A stretch of 64,000 bases of DNA from Kallotenue papyrolyticum. Lineage in GTDB: Bacteria; Chloroflexota; Chloroflexia; Chloroflexales; Kallotenuaceae. Position numbers and translations under genes: made by a program. The stretch lies in assembly GCF_000526415.1 (NCBI RefSeq), contig NZ_JAGA01000001.1, forward strand, positions 124,001 to 188,000, in the 5' to 3' direction. Shown here in pieces: positions 8,333 to 16,955 of the stretch (position 1 is the first letter of the stretch; the number at the start of each line of letters is the position of its first letter). Below the pieces are notes generated by a model, which was given only the letters and a program-made list of their open reading frames with translations, was not told the origin of the DNA and made no database searches.

Positions 8333-8944
8333 ATGGCATCGCTTCCCGCGCCGCTGGAGACGCTGAAGAAGGTGTTGCAGGGCCGTGGGCTGGTCGGGCA
8401 TCCGCTGCATGTCGCGCTCAACCATGTGCCGCTGGGTCTGTGGGAGGGCGCGGTGGTCTTCGACCTGCTGGCGCAGCGTCGGCGCTCTACGGCTTTCAGC
8501 CAGGCCGGCTACTACCTCAACCTGTGGGCCGTGGCCATGGCGCTGCCGACCGCGCTGACAGGGCTGGCCGAGTGGCTGGATCTTCCCCGCGATCATCCGG
8601 CCTGGAAGACGGCCACGGCGCACGGTGTGCTCAACGATCTGGCGCTGAACATCGGCCTCTACAACTGGCTGTCGCGGCGCTCGCGGCACGGCTTCATGCC
8701 CGATCGGACGAATCTGTGGCTCGATGGCGCGCTGCTAGCGATCCTGGGGTTGTCGGGCTACCTGGGCGGCGTGGTGGCGCACGAGTACGGCTATGGGACG
8801 CACCGCCAGGGTGCGGCCGTCGCGATGCAAGCGCACTCGCTGGTCGGTCTGCCGCCGGAGGGGCGCACCCCTGCCGAGCAGGCCGCTGCAGCGATCGAAG
8901 CAGCGTCGGGCACAGCTCAGGAGCGCAGCGGCAGCGGCATCTGA
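8333..8944 (+). CDS. DUF2231 family integral membrane protein
   Basis: This 203-aa protein has four hydrophobic helices and the conserved features of DUF2231: GHPLHVALNHVPLGLW near the N-terminus, TGLAEWLD after the second helix, HGVLNDLAL in the third and LSGYLGGVVAHEYGYG in the fourth. The repeated His residues could bind heme or metal, which is inference. The function is unknown. ATG at 8333 follows CGGAGGAGAG. It is transcribed divergently from miaB, with its own sigma-54-like element, and is not in an obvious operon. Confidence 0.85.
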   Translation: MASLPAPLETLKKVLQGRGLVGHPLHVALNHVPLGLWEGAVVFDLLAQRRRSTAFSQAGYYLNLWAVAMALPTALTGLAEWLDLPRDHPAWKTATAHGVLNDLALNIGLYNWLSRRSRHGFMPDRTNLWLDGALLAILGLSGYLGGVVAHEYGYGTHRQGAAVAMQAHSLVGLPPEGRTPAEQAAAAIEAASGTAQERSGSGI

Positions 8945-8963
8945 GCGCGGTGCCATGCAGGCG

Positions 8964-8992
8964 TTGACAGCCGGTGGCAGGACGTGTAGAGT
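8964..8992 (+). promoter_or_regulatory. Sigma-70-type promoter for the glycosyltransferase gene
   Basis: TTGACA (8964-8969) and TAGAGT (8987-8992) are separated by 17 bp, 43 bp upstream of the ATG at 9035. Confidence 0.5.
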
Positions 8993-9034
8993 TAGCGCGT
9001 CGTCGCTGTGCATGATGCCCAGGAACGAAGCGCT

Positions 9035-10534
9035 ATGTCTTCTCGCAAGCTACAGCCGGGCCGGGCCGCTCTGGGGGGCGCTGCTGCCGTGCCCGCGCCG
9101 CGGTTCGTCGCCGCGCTGGACCACCAGGCCACGGCCTGGACGCGCCTGGATCGCTGGATCGTCGTCGGCGTGATGCTGATCGGGCTGCTGCTGTATCTGG
9201 TGCGCCTCGGTCAGCCGCCGCAGTACATCTACGACGAGGTCTATCACGCCTATACCGCCGCGCGCCTGGCGGAGGGCAAGCGTGATCCCTACATGTTCAA
9301 CACCAGCGTGCCGCAGGAGGATCGCGCCCGCTTTCCGGTAGCCTACGAGTGGTCGCATCCGGCACTGGCCAAGCTGTTGATGCAACCCGGCATTTTGATC
9401 TTCGGCGACACGCCCTTCGGCTGGCGCATCGCCAGCGCGATCTTCGGTGCGTTGGGGCTGGGCCTGTTCTACGCCCTGGGCCATGCGCTGCTCGGCCGTC
9501 CGGCGGGGCTGATCGGCGCCGTGCTGTTGTTGTGCGATGGCCTGTGGTTCGTGCAGTCGCGCACGGCCATGAACGACGTCTTCCTGGTGTCTTTTCTGCT
9601 GCTGGGCTACCTGGCCTTCTTCCGCTACTTGCAGCGTGCCGATCGCGGGCGCTGGCGCGCGCTGGCGCTGGCCGGTGTGGGGCTGGGCCTGGCACTGGCG
9701 ACCAAGTGGTCGGCGCTCTATTCGCTGGGGCTGTTGGGATTGGTGGCCGCCGGACGCGAAGGCTGGCGGCTGGTGCGGGCCTGGCGGGGAGACCGCCGTG
9801 CGCTGCAGCGCGCGCTGGGCGTGGTGCTGCTGCTGACGGCGATCTTCGTGGCGCTGCCGCTGGCACTGTATGTGGGTGGCTATGCCCAGTTCTTTGCCAT
9901 GGGCTATACCTGGCAGGACTGGTGGGCGCTGCAGGGGCAGATGCGCTGGTACCACACCCATCTGACCGCCTGCCACGATTGGGCCTCGCCCTGGTGGAGC
10001 TGGCCGCTGCTGCTGCGACCGGTCTGGTACTACGTCATGCGTTTTGATGGACTGGAGGCGAACGTCTTCGCGCTGGGCAACCCACTGATCTGGTGGCTGT
10101 TCCTGCCGGCGATCGGCTATGTAGCGCGCTGCTGGTGGCAGCGCCACTTCAGCGATGCCGCGCTGGGGCTGATCCTGCTGGGCTTCCTGGGCCAATGGCT
10201 GCCCTGGGCGCTCTCGCCGCGCATCTCTTACCTGTACCACATGCTGCCGAGTCTGCCCTTCGGCGTGCTGGCGCTGGCCTATGGGCTCGACCGCCTGCGC
10301 CGTCAGACCATCCGCTGGGAGGGTGGTGCGATCGCGGGCTATCGCCTGACGCTGGGCTACCTGGTGCTGGTGGCGCTGACGTTCATCTTCTTCTACCCCC
10401 ACTACAGTGGCCTGCCCATACCACAGTGGTTGTCGGCGGCCCACTATTGGCTGCCGAGCTGGAATCCGAGCGTGGCCTGGCCGTTCAACTGCCCGCAGCC
10501 CACGCTGCTGAGCCGCCTGCTGACGCTGTGGTAG
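9035..10534 (+). CDS. PMT-type (GT39-like) membrane glycosyltransferase
   Basis: This 499-aa polytopic protein has about ten hydrophobic helices and the acidic first-loop motif YIYDEVYH (Asp-Glu) typical of dolichyl/polyprenyl-phosphate-mannose protein mannosyltransferases and other GT-C enzymes. A second acidic motif, TAMNDVFLV, follows. Family members move sugars from a polyprenyl-phosphate donor to Ser/Thr of exported proteins or to lipids outside the membrane. The C-terminal part ends in SWNPSVAWPFNCPQP rather than a large MIR domain, as in bacterial members. ATG at 9035 follows AGGAA; a GTG at 9008 is in frame. The acceptor cannot be deduced. Confidence 0.82.
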   Translation: MSSRKLQPGRAALGGAAAVPAPRFVAALDHQATAWTRLDRWIVVGVMLIGLLLYLVRLGQPPQYIYDEVYHAYTAARLAEGKRDPYMFNTSVPQEDRARFPVAYEWSHPALAKLLMQPGILIFGDTPFGWRIASAIFGALGLGLFYALGHALLGRPAGLIGAVLLLCDGLWFVQSRTAMNDVFLVSFLLLGYLAFFRYLQRADRGRWRALALAGVGLGLALATKWSALYSLGLLGLVAAGREGWRLVRAWRGDRRALQRALGVVLLLTAIFVALPLALYVGGYAQFFAMGYTWQDWWALQGQMRWYHTHLTACHDWASPWWSWPLLLRPVWYYVMRFDGLEANVFALGNPLIWWLFLPAIGYVARCWWQRHFSDAALGLILLGFLGQWLPWALSPRISYLYHMLPSLPFGVLALAYGLDRLRRQTIRWEGGAIAGYRLTLGYLVLVALTFIFFYPHYSGLPIPQWLSAAHYWLPSWNPSVAWPFNCPQPTLLSRLLTLW

Positions 10535-10597
10535 CGTGGGCGGTGTGCTACAATGCCCGATCAGACAACCCAGAGCACACCAAACAAGGAGGTTTCG

Positions 10598-11827
10598 GTG
10601 GTAACGCTCGCTGCAATTGAAGCAGCACGGGCAACGTTGCAGGGGACGATCGTGCCGACGCCGTTGCTGCCGAGCGACCGTTTGAGCAGCGATGTCGGCG
10701 GTCGTATCTTTGTCAAAGCGGAGAACACGCAGCGCGCCGGTTCGTTCAAGCTGCGCGGCGCCTATACGCGCATGTGCGCGCTCTCGCCCGACGAGCGGCG
10801 GCGCGGGGTGATCGCCCATTCGGCGGGCAACCACGCCCAGGGCGTCGCGCTGGCCGCCAGGTTGCTCGGCATTCCGGCGACGGTGGTCATGCCGGAGTAC
10901 GCGCCGCTGGCCAAGGTTGCCGCGACGCGCCGCTACGGCGCCAACGTCATTCTCCACGGCGCCTCCTTCGACGATGCGGGTGCGTATGCGCGCACGCTGC
11001 AGCAGCAACAAGGGCTGACCTACGTGCACGCCTTCGACGATCCGTTGATTGTCGCCGGGCAGGGCACGGTAGGCCTGGAGATTCTGGAGCAGTTGCCGGA
11101 GGTGAGCACGCTGCTCGTGCCGGTGGGGGGTGGTGGCCTGATCGGTGGCATCGCCGTAGCCGTGCGCGCGCGCAAGCCCGGGGTGCGCATTATCGGCGTG
11201 CAGGCTGAGGGCTGTCCCTCGGTGCTGCTGTCGCTGGCAGCGGGCGAGCCGGTGAGCGTGCCGCAGGCGCGTACGATCGCCGACGGCATCGCCGTCAAAC
11301 GCCCCGGCAACGTGACGCTGCCGCTGATCCGCGAGCTGGTGGACGAGGTCATTACCGTTGATGACGACGAGATCGCGCGCGCGATCGTCTACACCTTGCA
11401 GCATCTGCGTCTGGTGACCGAGGGCGCGGGCGCGGTTGGCGTTGCCGCGCTGCTGGCGGGCAAGGTGCGTCCGCAGCCTGATGAGCAGGTCTGCGTCGTG
11501 TTGTCCGGCGGCAACATCGACGCCAACTTCCTGGCGCGGGTGATCGAGCAGGTGCTGGTCAAACAGGGGCGTTACGTTGTGTTGCACACGTCGGTGCCGG
11601 ATCGGCCCGGCAACCTAGCGCGGCTGCTGCGCTACGCCGCCGACGAGGGCGCCAACGTGATCGATATTCAGCATCGCCGCGCGGCCTGGCAGGTGCCGCT
11701 CGACCGCACCGGGATCGAGCTGATCCTTGAGGTGCGCGATGAGGAGCATGGCCGTGCGGTGATCAGCCGACTGGAAGAGGCAGGCTACTGCATCGAGCGC
11801 GTCGGCGCGGGCGAATATCCCGGCTAG
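10598..11827 (+). CDS. ilvA: Threonine dehydratase (threonine ammonia-lyase), ACT-domain type
   Basis: This 409-aa PLP enzyme converts threonine to 2-oxobutanoate. The PLP lysine lies in GSFKLRGAY, the phosphate-binding loop is PVGGGGLIGG, and HSAGNHAQG follows the first domain. Residues from about 330 form one ACT-like regulatory domain (VVLHTSVPDRPGNLARLL). The single ACT domain and short length match the class often called catabolic or TdcB/IlvA-short; either the isoleucine pathway or threonine degradation is possible. I chose the GTG at 10598, 8 nt after AAGGAGG, over an upstream start at 10553 that overlaps this site. No other isoleucine genes are nearby. Confidence 0.9.
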   Translation: MVTLAAIEAARATLQGTIVPTPLLPSDRLSSDVGGRIFVKAENTQRAGSFKLRGAYTRMCALSPDERRRGVIAHSAGNHAQGVALAARLLGIPATVVMPEYAPLAKVAATRRYGANVILHGASFDDAGAYARTLQQQQGLTYVHAFDDPLIVAGQGTVGLEILEQLPEVSTLLVPVGGGGLIGGIAVAVRARKPGVRIIGVQAEGCPSVLLSLAAGEPVSVPQARTIADGIAVKRPGNVTLPLIRELVDEVITVDDDEIARAIVYTLQHLRLVTEGAGAVGVAALLAGKVRPQPDEQVCVVLSGGNIDANFLARVIEQVLVKQGRYVVLHTSVPDRPGNLARLLRYAADEGANVIDIQHRRAAWQVPLDRTGIELILEVRDEEHGRAVISRLEEAGYCIERVGAGEYPG

Positions 11828-11865
11828 GGGCGGCGCGGCGGCGCGGCGCGGTGCGCGCGGAGCGT

Positions 11866-12714
11866 ATGGAAGCAGCAACTCAGCCACAGCCTTCGCCACG
11901 ACCGATCCGCCTGATCGCCACCGATCTGGATGGGACCCTGCTGGACAGCGCCAACCAGGTGCCGCCGGCCAATCGCGCAGCGCTACGCGCGGCGGTAGCA
12001 CGCGGCGTGCGCCTGGCGCTGGTGACGGCGCGCAAGCGCAGCACGGCGCTGGCGGTAGCGCACACGCTGGCCTTGCCGTGCGCCTGCGTAGCGCACAACG
12101 GCGCGCGGAGTTGGGATTGGGAGGGCCGCGAGCTGCGCCATCTGACATTGGACCTGGCGCTGGCCCGCGAAATTGCCGCCTTTGCCGACCGGCATGCCAT
12201 TCCGCTGGTGGTGACGGTGGACGAGGTCAACTACTACAATGCCTACTACCCGATCGACGCGGCGCAGCTTGGCGCGGCAGACCGGGTCGTGGCGGCCAGC
12301 CATCTAGCGTTGCGCGCGCCGCCGACGCGCATCATCGCTGCCGGCCATCCGGGTGTGGAGCAGCTCTGTCAGGCCTTCGGCGCAGCGCCGGAGGCGATCG
12401 CGCTGCACCGCTACTATAGCCGCGGCGGTGCGCTCTTTTCGGCGGTGATCACCCATCCGCGCGCGACCAAGGAGGATGCCGTCGCGGAGCTGTGTGCCAC
12501 GCTCGGCATCCAGGCCGAGGAGGTGCTGGCACTGGGCGATGCCGAAGCGGATGTGGGCCTGCTGCGCTGGGCGGGCGTGGGCGTGGCGATGGGCAATGCC
12601 ATGCCCGAAGCGCGGGCGGCAGCCGATTGGATCGCCCCGGATCACGATCAGGCCGGTCTGGCCGCAGCGCTCGAACACTTTGTGCTCGCGCCGGCGCGGC
12701 CGCCGGCGAGGTAA
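11866..12714 (+). CDS. Cof-type HAD-superfamily phosphatase
   Basis: This 282-aa hydrolase has HAD motif I (TDLDGTLLD, nucleophile and acid Asp), motif II-like VTARKRS, the Lys of motif III in RATKEDAV and motif IV ALGDAEADVGLL. The C2-type cap lies between motifs II and III, as in the Cof subfamily that dephosphorylates sugar phosphates, PLP or FMN. The substrate is unknown. The start is uncertain: ATG at 11866 has GGAG only 3 nt away, and a GTG at 11851 is in frame. It is followed after 6 nt by a metallophosphoesterase gene, so the two are probably co-transcribed. Confidence 0.85.
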   Translation: MEAATQPQPSPRPIRLIATDLDGTLLDSANQVPPANRAALRAAVARGVRLALVTARKRSTALAVAHTLALPCACVAHNGARSWDWEGRELRHLTLDLALAREIAAFADRHAIPLVVTVDEVNYYNAYYPIDAAQLGAADRVVAASHLALRAPPTRIIAAGHPGVEQLCQAFGAAPEAIALHRYYSRGGALFSAVITHPRATKEDAVAELCATLGIQAEEVLALGDAEADVGLLRWAGVGVAMGNAMPEARAAADWIAPDHDQAGLAAALEHFVLAPARPPAR

Positions 12715-12720
12715 ACAGGC

Positions 12721-13401
12721 ATGCGCATTCTGGCCGTCAGTGATGAGATCGTGCCGCGCATCTACCATCCAGCGGTGCGCGAGCGCTTCGGCGAGGTCGA
12801 ACTGGTGCTGGGCTGCGGCGATCTGCCGCCCTCGTATCTGGAATTTATTGTCTCATCCCTAGACGTGCCCTGCCTGTACGTGCCCGGCAATCACGACGGT
12901 CAGCCGGAGCATACCGACTACGGTGTGACGCTGACGCAGCCGGCCGGCTGTATCTGCATCGATGGCCGCGTACGCCGCTATGGCGGTCTGGTGATCGGCG
13001 GGCTGGGCGGGAGCTTGTGGTACAACGGCGGTGCGCACCAGTACAGTCAGCGCCAGATGTTTGTGCGCGTCTGGCGCTTGCTGCCCCGCATTTTGTGGTA
13101 CCGTCGCGCCAACGGTTACGGCCTGGATATTCTGATCACCCATGCGCCGCCGGCGGGCATCAACGACGGCACGGGCGCGCATGCCGGCTTCGCCGCGCTG
13201 CGCTGGCTGATCGAGCGCTACCCGCCGCGCTTTTTGATCCACGGCCATGTGCACAAGAACTACCGGCTGACATCTTCCTATGACACACGCGTCGGCGCAA
13301 CGCAGGTGATCAATGCCTCGGGGTATCGCCTGCTGACAGTCGAGCCGCTTGCGTCGCTGCGCTGGTCTGAGTACAATCCATCTCGACATCAACAGGGCTG
13401 A
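12721..13401 (+). CDS. Calcineurin-like metallophosphoesterase
   Basis: This 226-aa protein has most metal-binding motifs of the family: GCGDLP, YVPGNHDG, ITHAPP and HGHVHKNY. The first motif is unusual: family members normally read DxH at the N-terminus, whereas this protein reads VSDEIVP, so the first metal-ligand His is replaced. Similar variants occur in predicted phosphohydrolases, and activity is still plausible. It starts 6 nt after the HAD gene and probably forms a two-gene operon of phosphatases. The substrate is unknown. Confidence 0.82.
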   Translation: MRILAVSDEIVPRIYHPAVRERFGEVELVLGCGDLPPSYLEFIVSSLDVPCLYVPGNHDGQPEHTDYGVTLTQPAGCICIDGRVRRYGGLVIGGLGGSLWYNGGAHQYSQRQMFVRVWRLLPRILWYRRANGYGLDILITHAPPAGINDGTGAHAGFAALRWLIERYPPRFLIHGHVHKNYRLTSSYDTRVGATQVINASGYRLLTVEPLASLRWSEYNPSRHQQG

Positions 13402-13532
13402 CAACAGTGCGGTGGTTTGGCGCGCTGCGCGCGTACCATCGCATTTCTTATGCTGCCGGAGCGGCGTGCCACAGCTGATGCGTCCGGTGCACCGGTCGGG
13501 ATCGCTTCGGCAGGTCGGAGGAAAACGCCGAC

Positions 13533-14912
13533 ATGACCAGCCAGTACTATGAGCATCTGGCGCGTGAGGATTTCGCGCGGGCCCGGCGCAGAGCCTTTCT
13601 GCAGGCGATCGCCGATCTGCTGACGCAACGTCCGCGCGAGCTGGTGCCCTTCGAGGAAGTGCGCACGCGCCTTAATATTCGCGGCAGTACCTACCGCGGT
13701 CTGCAGCAGGTGCCGCTGGATAAAATCATTGGCAGCGAAGGGCGCTATGCCGACTTCGATCGGCGCTTCCTGCCGCTGCGCACCAAGACGCAGGATCGCT
13801 GGACCAACATCGACGTGGCGCACTACACCGATGTGCCACTCCCGCCGGTGGAGCTCTACAAGGTCGGCGAGGTGTACTTCGTCAAGGATGGCAACCATCG
13901 CGTCTCGGTGGCGCGTGAACGCGGGCAGAAAGAGATCGATGCCTACGTCACCGAGTACCACGTGGACGTACCGCTCGACGAGCGCCTCTCGGTGCGCGAT
14001 CTGCTGCTCAAGGAGGAGTATAGCGACTTTCTGGAGTGGACCAACCTGGCCAAACTGCGTCCGCAGCAGCGCATCGAACTCTCGGCGCTGGGCGGCTACC
14101 TGGAGCTGATCGGCCACATCAACGACCATCGCTACTACCTGTCGCAGCAGCGCGGCCGCGAGGTTTCGCTGGAAGAGGCCGTGAGCGACTGGTACGACAA
14201 CGTGTATGTGCCGCTCGTTGAGGTGATTCGCCGCTACGATATCCTGGCGCAGTTCCCAGGGCGCACCGAGGCCGATCTGGCGCTGTGGATCATGAACCAT
14301 CGGCGTGCCCTGGCGCAAGACTCCGGTCAGGATCCCGGTCCAGAGCTGGCGACGCTGGATTACCTGCGCCAGCATGGTCAGCGCTCGGTGCTGGACACGG
14401 TCGGGCGCGCGGCGCAGAGTCTGGTCAGCAGCGCGCGCATCGCCCTGATTCCGCCGCCGACGGCGCCGCCGCTGGAGCTGCTCGATTTTCTGGAGTGGTC
14501 CAAGCTCGATCAGCTCTGCCCGGAAGCGCAGATCCGCCTCTCCGACAACGACTACGGGCGTCTGCGCAGCCATATTCTAGACCATCGCTTCTACCTGTCG
14601 CTCGACCAGGGACGCGATGTGCCGCTGGATGAAGCCATCGTCCACTGGTGCCGCGAGTGGTATCTGCCGGTGGTGCGTGAGATCCGTGCCCAGGACATTC
14701 TGCGCCATTTTCCGGGTCGCACCGAAACCGATCTGTTTCTGTGGATCATGGACCACCTGCACTTGCGCAAGCAGGCGCACGACGAGATGGATATTCCTAC
14801 GGCCGCCGCCGATTTCACCGCGCGCTTCGGCGCGAAAGACGAGGGCGGCCATGCCCTGGAACGGCTCCTGGGCAGTGTGCTGCGCCTGTTGAAGCGCAAA
14901 CCGTCGCCCTGA
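13533..14912 (+). CDS. ParB/sulfiredoxin-like N-terminal domain plus duplicated DUF4032-like module
   Basis: This 459-aa protein has no signal peptide. Residues 55-135 resemble the ParB/sulfiredoxin fold, ending with VKDGNHRVSVARERG, where ParB proteins carry GxxR/GHRR. Two copies of a module of about 90 residues follow (166-256 and 318-408). Both begin FLEW and share a DHR-[YF]YLS core, G-R-[ED]-V and DIL-x2-FPGRTE-x-DL-x-LWIM-x-H. The linker between the copies is Pro-rich. The modules look like DUF4032. The fold is known for CTPase, kinase and nucleotide-binding functions, but nothing here decides. ATG follows TCGGAGGAAAA. No operon partner is evident. Confidence 0.7.
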   Translation: MTSQYYEHLAREDFARARRRAFLQAIADLLTQRPRELVPFEEVRTRLNIRGSTYRGLQQVPLDKIIGSEGRYADFDRRFLPLRTKTQDRWTNIDVAHYTDVPLPPVELYKVGEVYFVKDGNHRVSVARERGQKEIDAYVTEYHVDVPLDERLSVRDLLLKEEYSDFLEWTNLAKLRPQQRIELSALGGYLELIGHINDHRYYLSQQRGREVSLEEAVSDWYDNVYVPLVEVIRRYDILAQFPGRTEADLALWIMNHRRALAQDSGQDPGPELATLDYLRQHGQRSVLDTVGRAAQSLVSSARIALIPPPTAPPLELLDFLEWSKLDQLCPEAQIRLSDNDYGRLRSHILDHRFYLSLDQGRDVPLDEAIVHWCREWYLPVVREIRAQDILRHFPGRTETDLFLWIMDHLHLRKQAHDEMDIPTAAADFTARFGAKDEGGHALERLLGSVLRLLKRKPSP

Positions 14913-14959
14913 GCGTGCTCCTCCTCCCACTTGGCCGGAGCACTGTGGCGCCTGGTTGG

Positions 14960-14975
14960 CGGCACAAAGGTTGCT
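14960..14975 (+). promoter_or_regulatory. Sigma-54-type element upstream of the 58-aa protein
   Basis: CGGCACAAAGGTTGCT contains GGCAC-N6-TTGCT with GG-N10-GC spacing. Only the leading T of the consensus is missing. The predicted start near 14986 leaves 47 nt before the ATG at 15033. Confidence 0.45.
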
Positions 14976-15032
14976 CGCCTGTCCGCATCGAGGCTGTGCC
15001 ATCCGGCGCAGCGGGCAGCGGGGAGGAGGAAC

Positions 15033-15209
15033 ATGTCCAACCAGCAATTACCCCACGACGTCAACGTAGAAAAGGATCGCATCAGTCCGCGCGAGTTGGC
15101 GGAGGCCGACAAGGCGCGCCTGGAACAACACCAGGCCGAACAGTCCGCGCCGCAGGAGCAGGACTGGGTGCCGCCCGGCAACCCGGATCAGGGCAGCCGC
15201 AAGGACTGA
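15033..15209 (+). CDS. Small hydrophilic protein (58 aa)
   Basis: The ATG at 15033 follows a strong GGGAGGAGGA site. The protein is highly charged, with a predicted helix rich in Glu, Ala and Gln (PRELAEADKARLEQHQAEQ) and a disordered C-terminus (VPPGNPDQGSRKD). It has no Cys, no signal and no membrane segment. It resembles small stress-type proteins in composition only. It lies 88 nt upstream of the eRF1-like gene and has its own sigma-54-like element. I do not recognise a family. Confidence 0.6.
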   Translation: MSNQQLPHDVNVEKDRISPRELAEADKARLEQHQAEQSAPQEQDWVPPGNPDQGSRKD

Positions 15210-15297
15210 TGCCGATCCTGGCCGGGCACGCACGCCAATCGGTCGCGCGCCCGGCAGCAGCGCAGATATTGATGAGCGACCTTCAGGAGCAATGATT

Positions 15298-16491
15298 ATG
15301 CCTGAGAACCTGCAGGAGGTGCTCGAACGCCTGGCCGCCTATCCGGCGAGTGAGCACCCGTTTTTAAGCGTGTATCTGGACCTGAGCGCTGATGGCAGCG
15401 GCCGTCGGCCATCGACCGCGACCATGCGCGCGCTGGAACAGGAGTTTGACCGCATCAGCCAGCGCGTTGCCCCGCATGGCCAGGCGCGCGCAAGCCTGGA
15501 GGCCGACCGCGAGCGCATCATGCAGTATGTGAGCCGCGATGTGCCCGACGATGCGCGTGGCGTAGCGATCTTCGCCTGTCAGGCCGCGGGCGTCTGGCAC
15601 GCCGTGCCGCTGCAAACGCCGGTCGAGACCAGTATCATCGCCGATCGCTTGCCCTCCACCTTCGAGCTGGCGCGCATTCTGGACGACTACGAGCCCTACG
15701 CGGTGGTCGTGGCCGATGGTCAGGAGTCGCGCATCTTCCTGATCTCCTCCGAGGAGGCTCAGCGCATCGGTGGAACCGAGGCCGACGAGCCGATCAAGCG
15801 CTTCGATGCCGGCGGCTGGGCGCAGATGATCCTGCAGCGCCGCACCGACAACGTGATCAAGGCGCATACCAAAGAGATCGCCGCCGAACTGGAGCGGGTG
15901 ATCCGGCGCTACGGCGTGCAACACATCATCATCGCCACCAACGATGCGGTCAAAGGCATGATCAATGAGAGCCTGACGCCGCCGATCCGCGAGCGCCTGG
16001 TCGATCTGATCAACCTGGATCCCCACAGCACGATCGACGAGATGCTGGCGGCGGTTGCGCCCAAGATGCGCGAGGTCGAGCGTCAGCAGGAAGCCGACGA
16101 TGTCGAGACGCTGGAAGCCCAGGTCAACACCAAAGGCGGGCTGGGCGTCGTTGGCGTGCGCGATACGGCGCTGGCGCTCTCCAAGGGCCAGGTGCGCCAC
16201 CTGATCATGCTGCAGGATTTCAACGCGCTGGGTAGCCACAATCCTGCCACCGGCTTTCTCTACGAGGGCTACCAGTCGCGCGATCCCTATGACGGCAGCG
16301 AGTTGCAGCAGGTCAATCTACGCGAAGCCTTCACGGCGCGCGCCGCCCAGCAGGGCGCGACGATCCAGATCGTCGAGCATCACGACTACCTGGCCCAGCA
16401 CGGCGGTGTCGGCGCGCTGCTGTGGTACAACGACAGCGTCCAGCAGCCGCAGCAGCTCGAGCAGCCTGGTGAGCGCGCGCGTCAGGCCTGA
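15298..16491 (+). CDS. Bacterial archaeo-eukaryotic release-factor-like protein (baeRF/Vms1-like)
   Basis: This 397-aa protein has the arrangement of the bacterial eRF1-like families. An N-terminal domain (FLSVYLDLSADG) is followed by a central RNase-H-like domain (YAVVVADGQESRIFLISSEEA), then a charged stretch with DNVIKAHTKEIAAELERVIRRYGVQHIIIA, and a C-terminal eRF1 domain-3-like part (HDYLAQHGGVGALLWYN). No GGQ motif is visible. Related proteins (Vms1/ANKZF1) release peptides from stalled large subunits; bacterial members are often linked to stress or ribosome hibernation. I prefer ATG at 15298, 8 nt after AGGAG, over ATG at 15292, only 2 nt away. Confidence 0.7.
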   Translation: MPENLQEVLERLAAYPASEHPFLSVYLDLSADGSGRRPSTATMRALEQEFDRISQRVAPHGQARASLEADRERIMQYVSRDVPDDARGVAIFACQAAGVWHAVPLQTPVETSIIADRLPSTFELARILDDYEPYAVVVADGQESRIFLISSEEAQRIGGTEADEPIKRFDAGGWAQMILQRRTDNVIKAHTKEIAAELERVIRRYGVQHIIIATNDAVKGMINESLTPPIRERLVDLINLDPHSTIDEMLAAVAPKMREVERQQEADDVETLEAQVNTKGGLGVVGVRDTALALSKGQVRHLIMLQDFNALGSHNPATGFLYEGYQSRDPYDGSELQQVNLREAFTARAAQQGATIQIVEHHDYLAQHGGVGALLWYNDSVQQPQQLEQPGERARQA

Positions 16492-16498
16492 GCCTGGG

Positions 16499-16531
16499 CC
16501 AGAGGGTCGCGCCACCACTGCGATCCTCTGG
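16499..16531 (+). terminator. Terminator hairpin after the baeRF-like gene
   Basis: A 12-bp stem (CCAGAGGGTCGC / GCGATCCTCTGG, one G-U pair) with a 9-nt loop starts 7 nt after the stop codon. Its 3' arm overlaps the first bases of the next sigma-54-like element. Confidence 0.6.
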
Positions 16532-16544
16532 CATCCATCTTGCT
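16529..16544 (+). promoter_or_regulatory. Sigma-54-type element upstream of the helical small protein
   Basis: TGGCATCCATCTTGCT matches TGGCAY-N5-TTGCW with GG-N10-GC spacing. The predicted start near 16555 leaves 41 nt before the ATG at 16596. Confidence 0.45.
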
Positions 16545-16595
16545 TCGTAGCGCGAGCCTGAGTCGATGGCCGCCAAGACGAGAAGGAGGGCATCA

Positions 16596-16955
16596 ATGAC
16601 GATGTCGAACCAGGGCATGAGCGGCACGAGCGGTCGCTTTCCACTCGATAATCTCACCTACGACCTGATCACCATTATCTACGAGAAGTCGAAGGGCCTG
16701 GAAGCCTACGACAAGTACCTGCGCGATGCACAGGGCAACCAGGAGATCAGCCGTTTGCTGCAGCAGATCCGCCAGCAGGACGAGCAACACATCGAGCAAC
16801 TGCGCCAGCATCTCGGACACATGCTCGCCACGCAGGGCGGGATGCAGAGCCGCGAGGTCGGCGGCACCATGGGCGGCACGTCCGGCACTATGGGCAGCAC
16901 GTCCGGCACCACCATGGGAGAGATGGGCACGCGCGAAGGGATGGAACGCTCCTGA
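16596..16955 (+). CDS. Helical protein with a Gly/Thr/Ser/Met-rich repetitive tail (119 aa)
   Basis: Residues 15-80 form long amphipathic helices (LTYDLITIIYEKSKGLEAY, then ISRLLQQIRQQDEQHIEQL) with an acidic/His pattern reminiscent of ferritin-like DUF2383-type bundles, though no complete metal site is evident. The last 35 residues repeat GTMGGTSG, GTMGSTSG and TMGEMGT, a low-complexity flexible tail. ATG at 16596 follows AAGGAGGG. It sits in a run of small genes with a sigma-54-like promoter. Function unknown; a stress-related bundle protein is a guess. Confidence 0.65.
   Translation: MTMSNQGMSGTSGRFPLDNLTYDLITIIYEKSKGLEAYDKYLRDAQGNQEISRLLQQIRQQDEQHIEQLRQHLGHMLATQGGMQSREVGGTMGGTSGTMGSTSGTTMGEMGTREGMERS

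Noticed and set aside
9050-11587. 845-aa open frame on the minus strand
   Set aside because: It lies antisense to the glycosyltransferase and threonine dehydratase genes, is rich in Gln, Arg and His without any fold-like pattern, and has no ribosome site; it is a GC-driven shadow.
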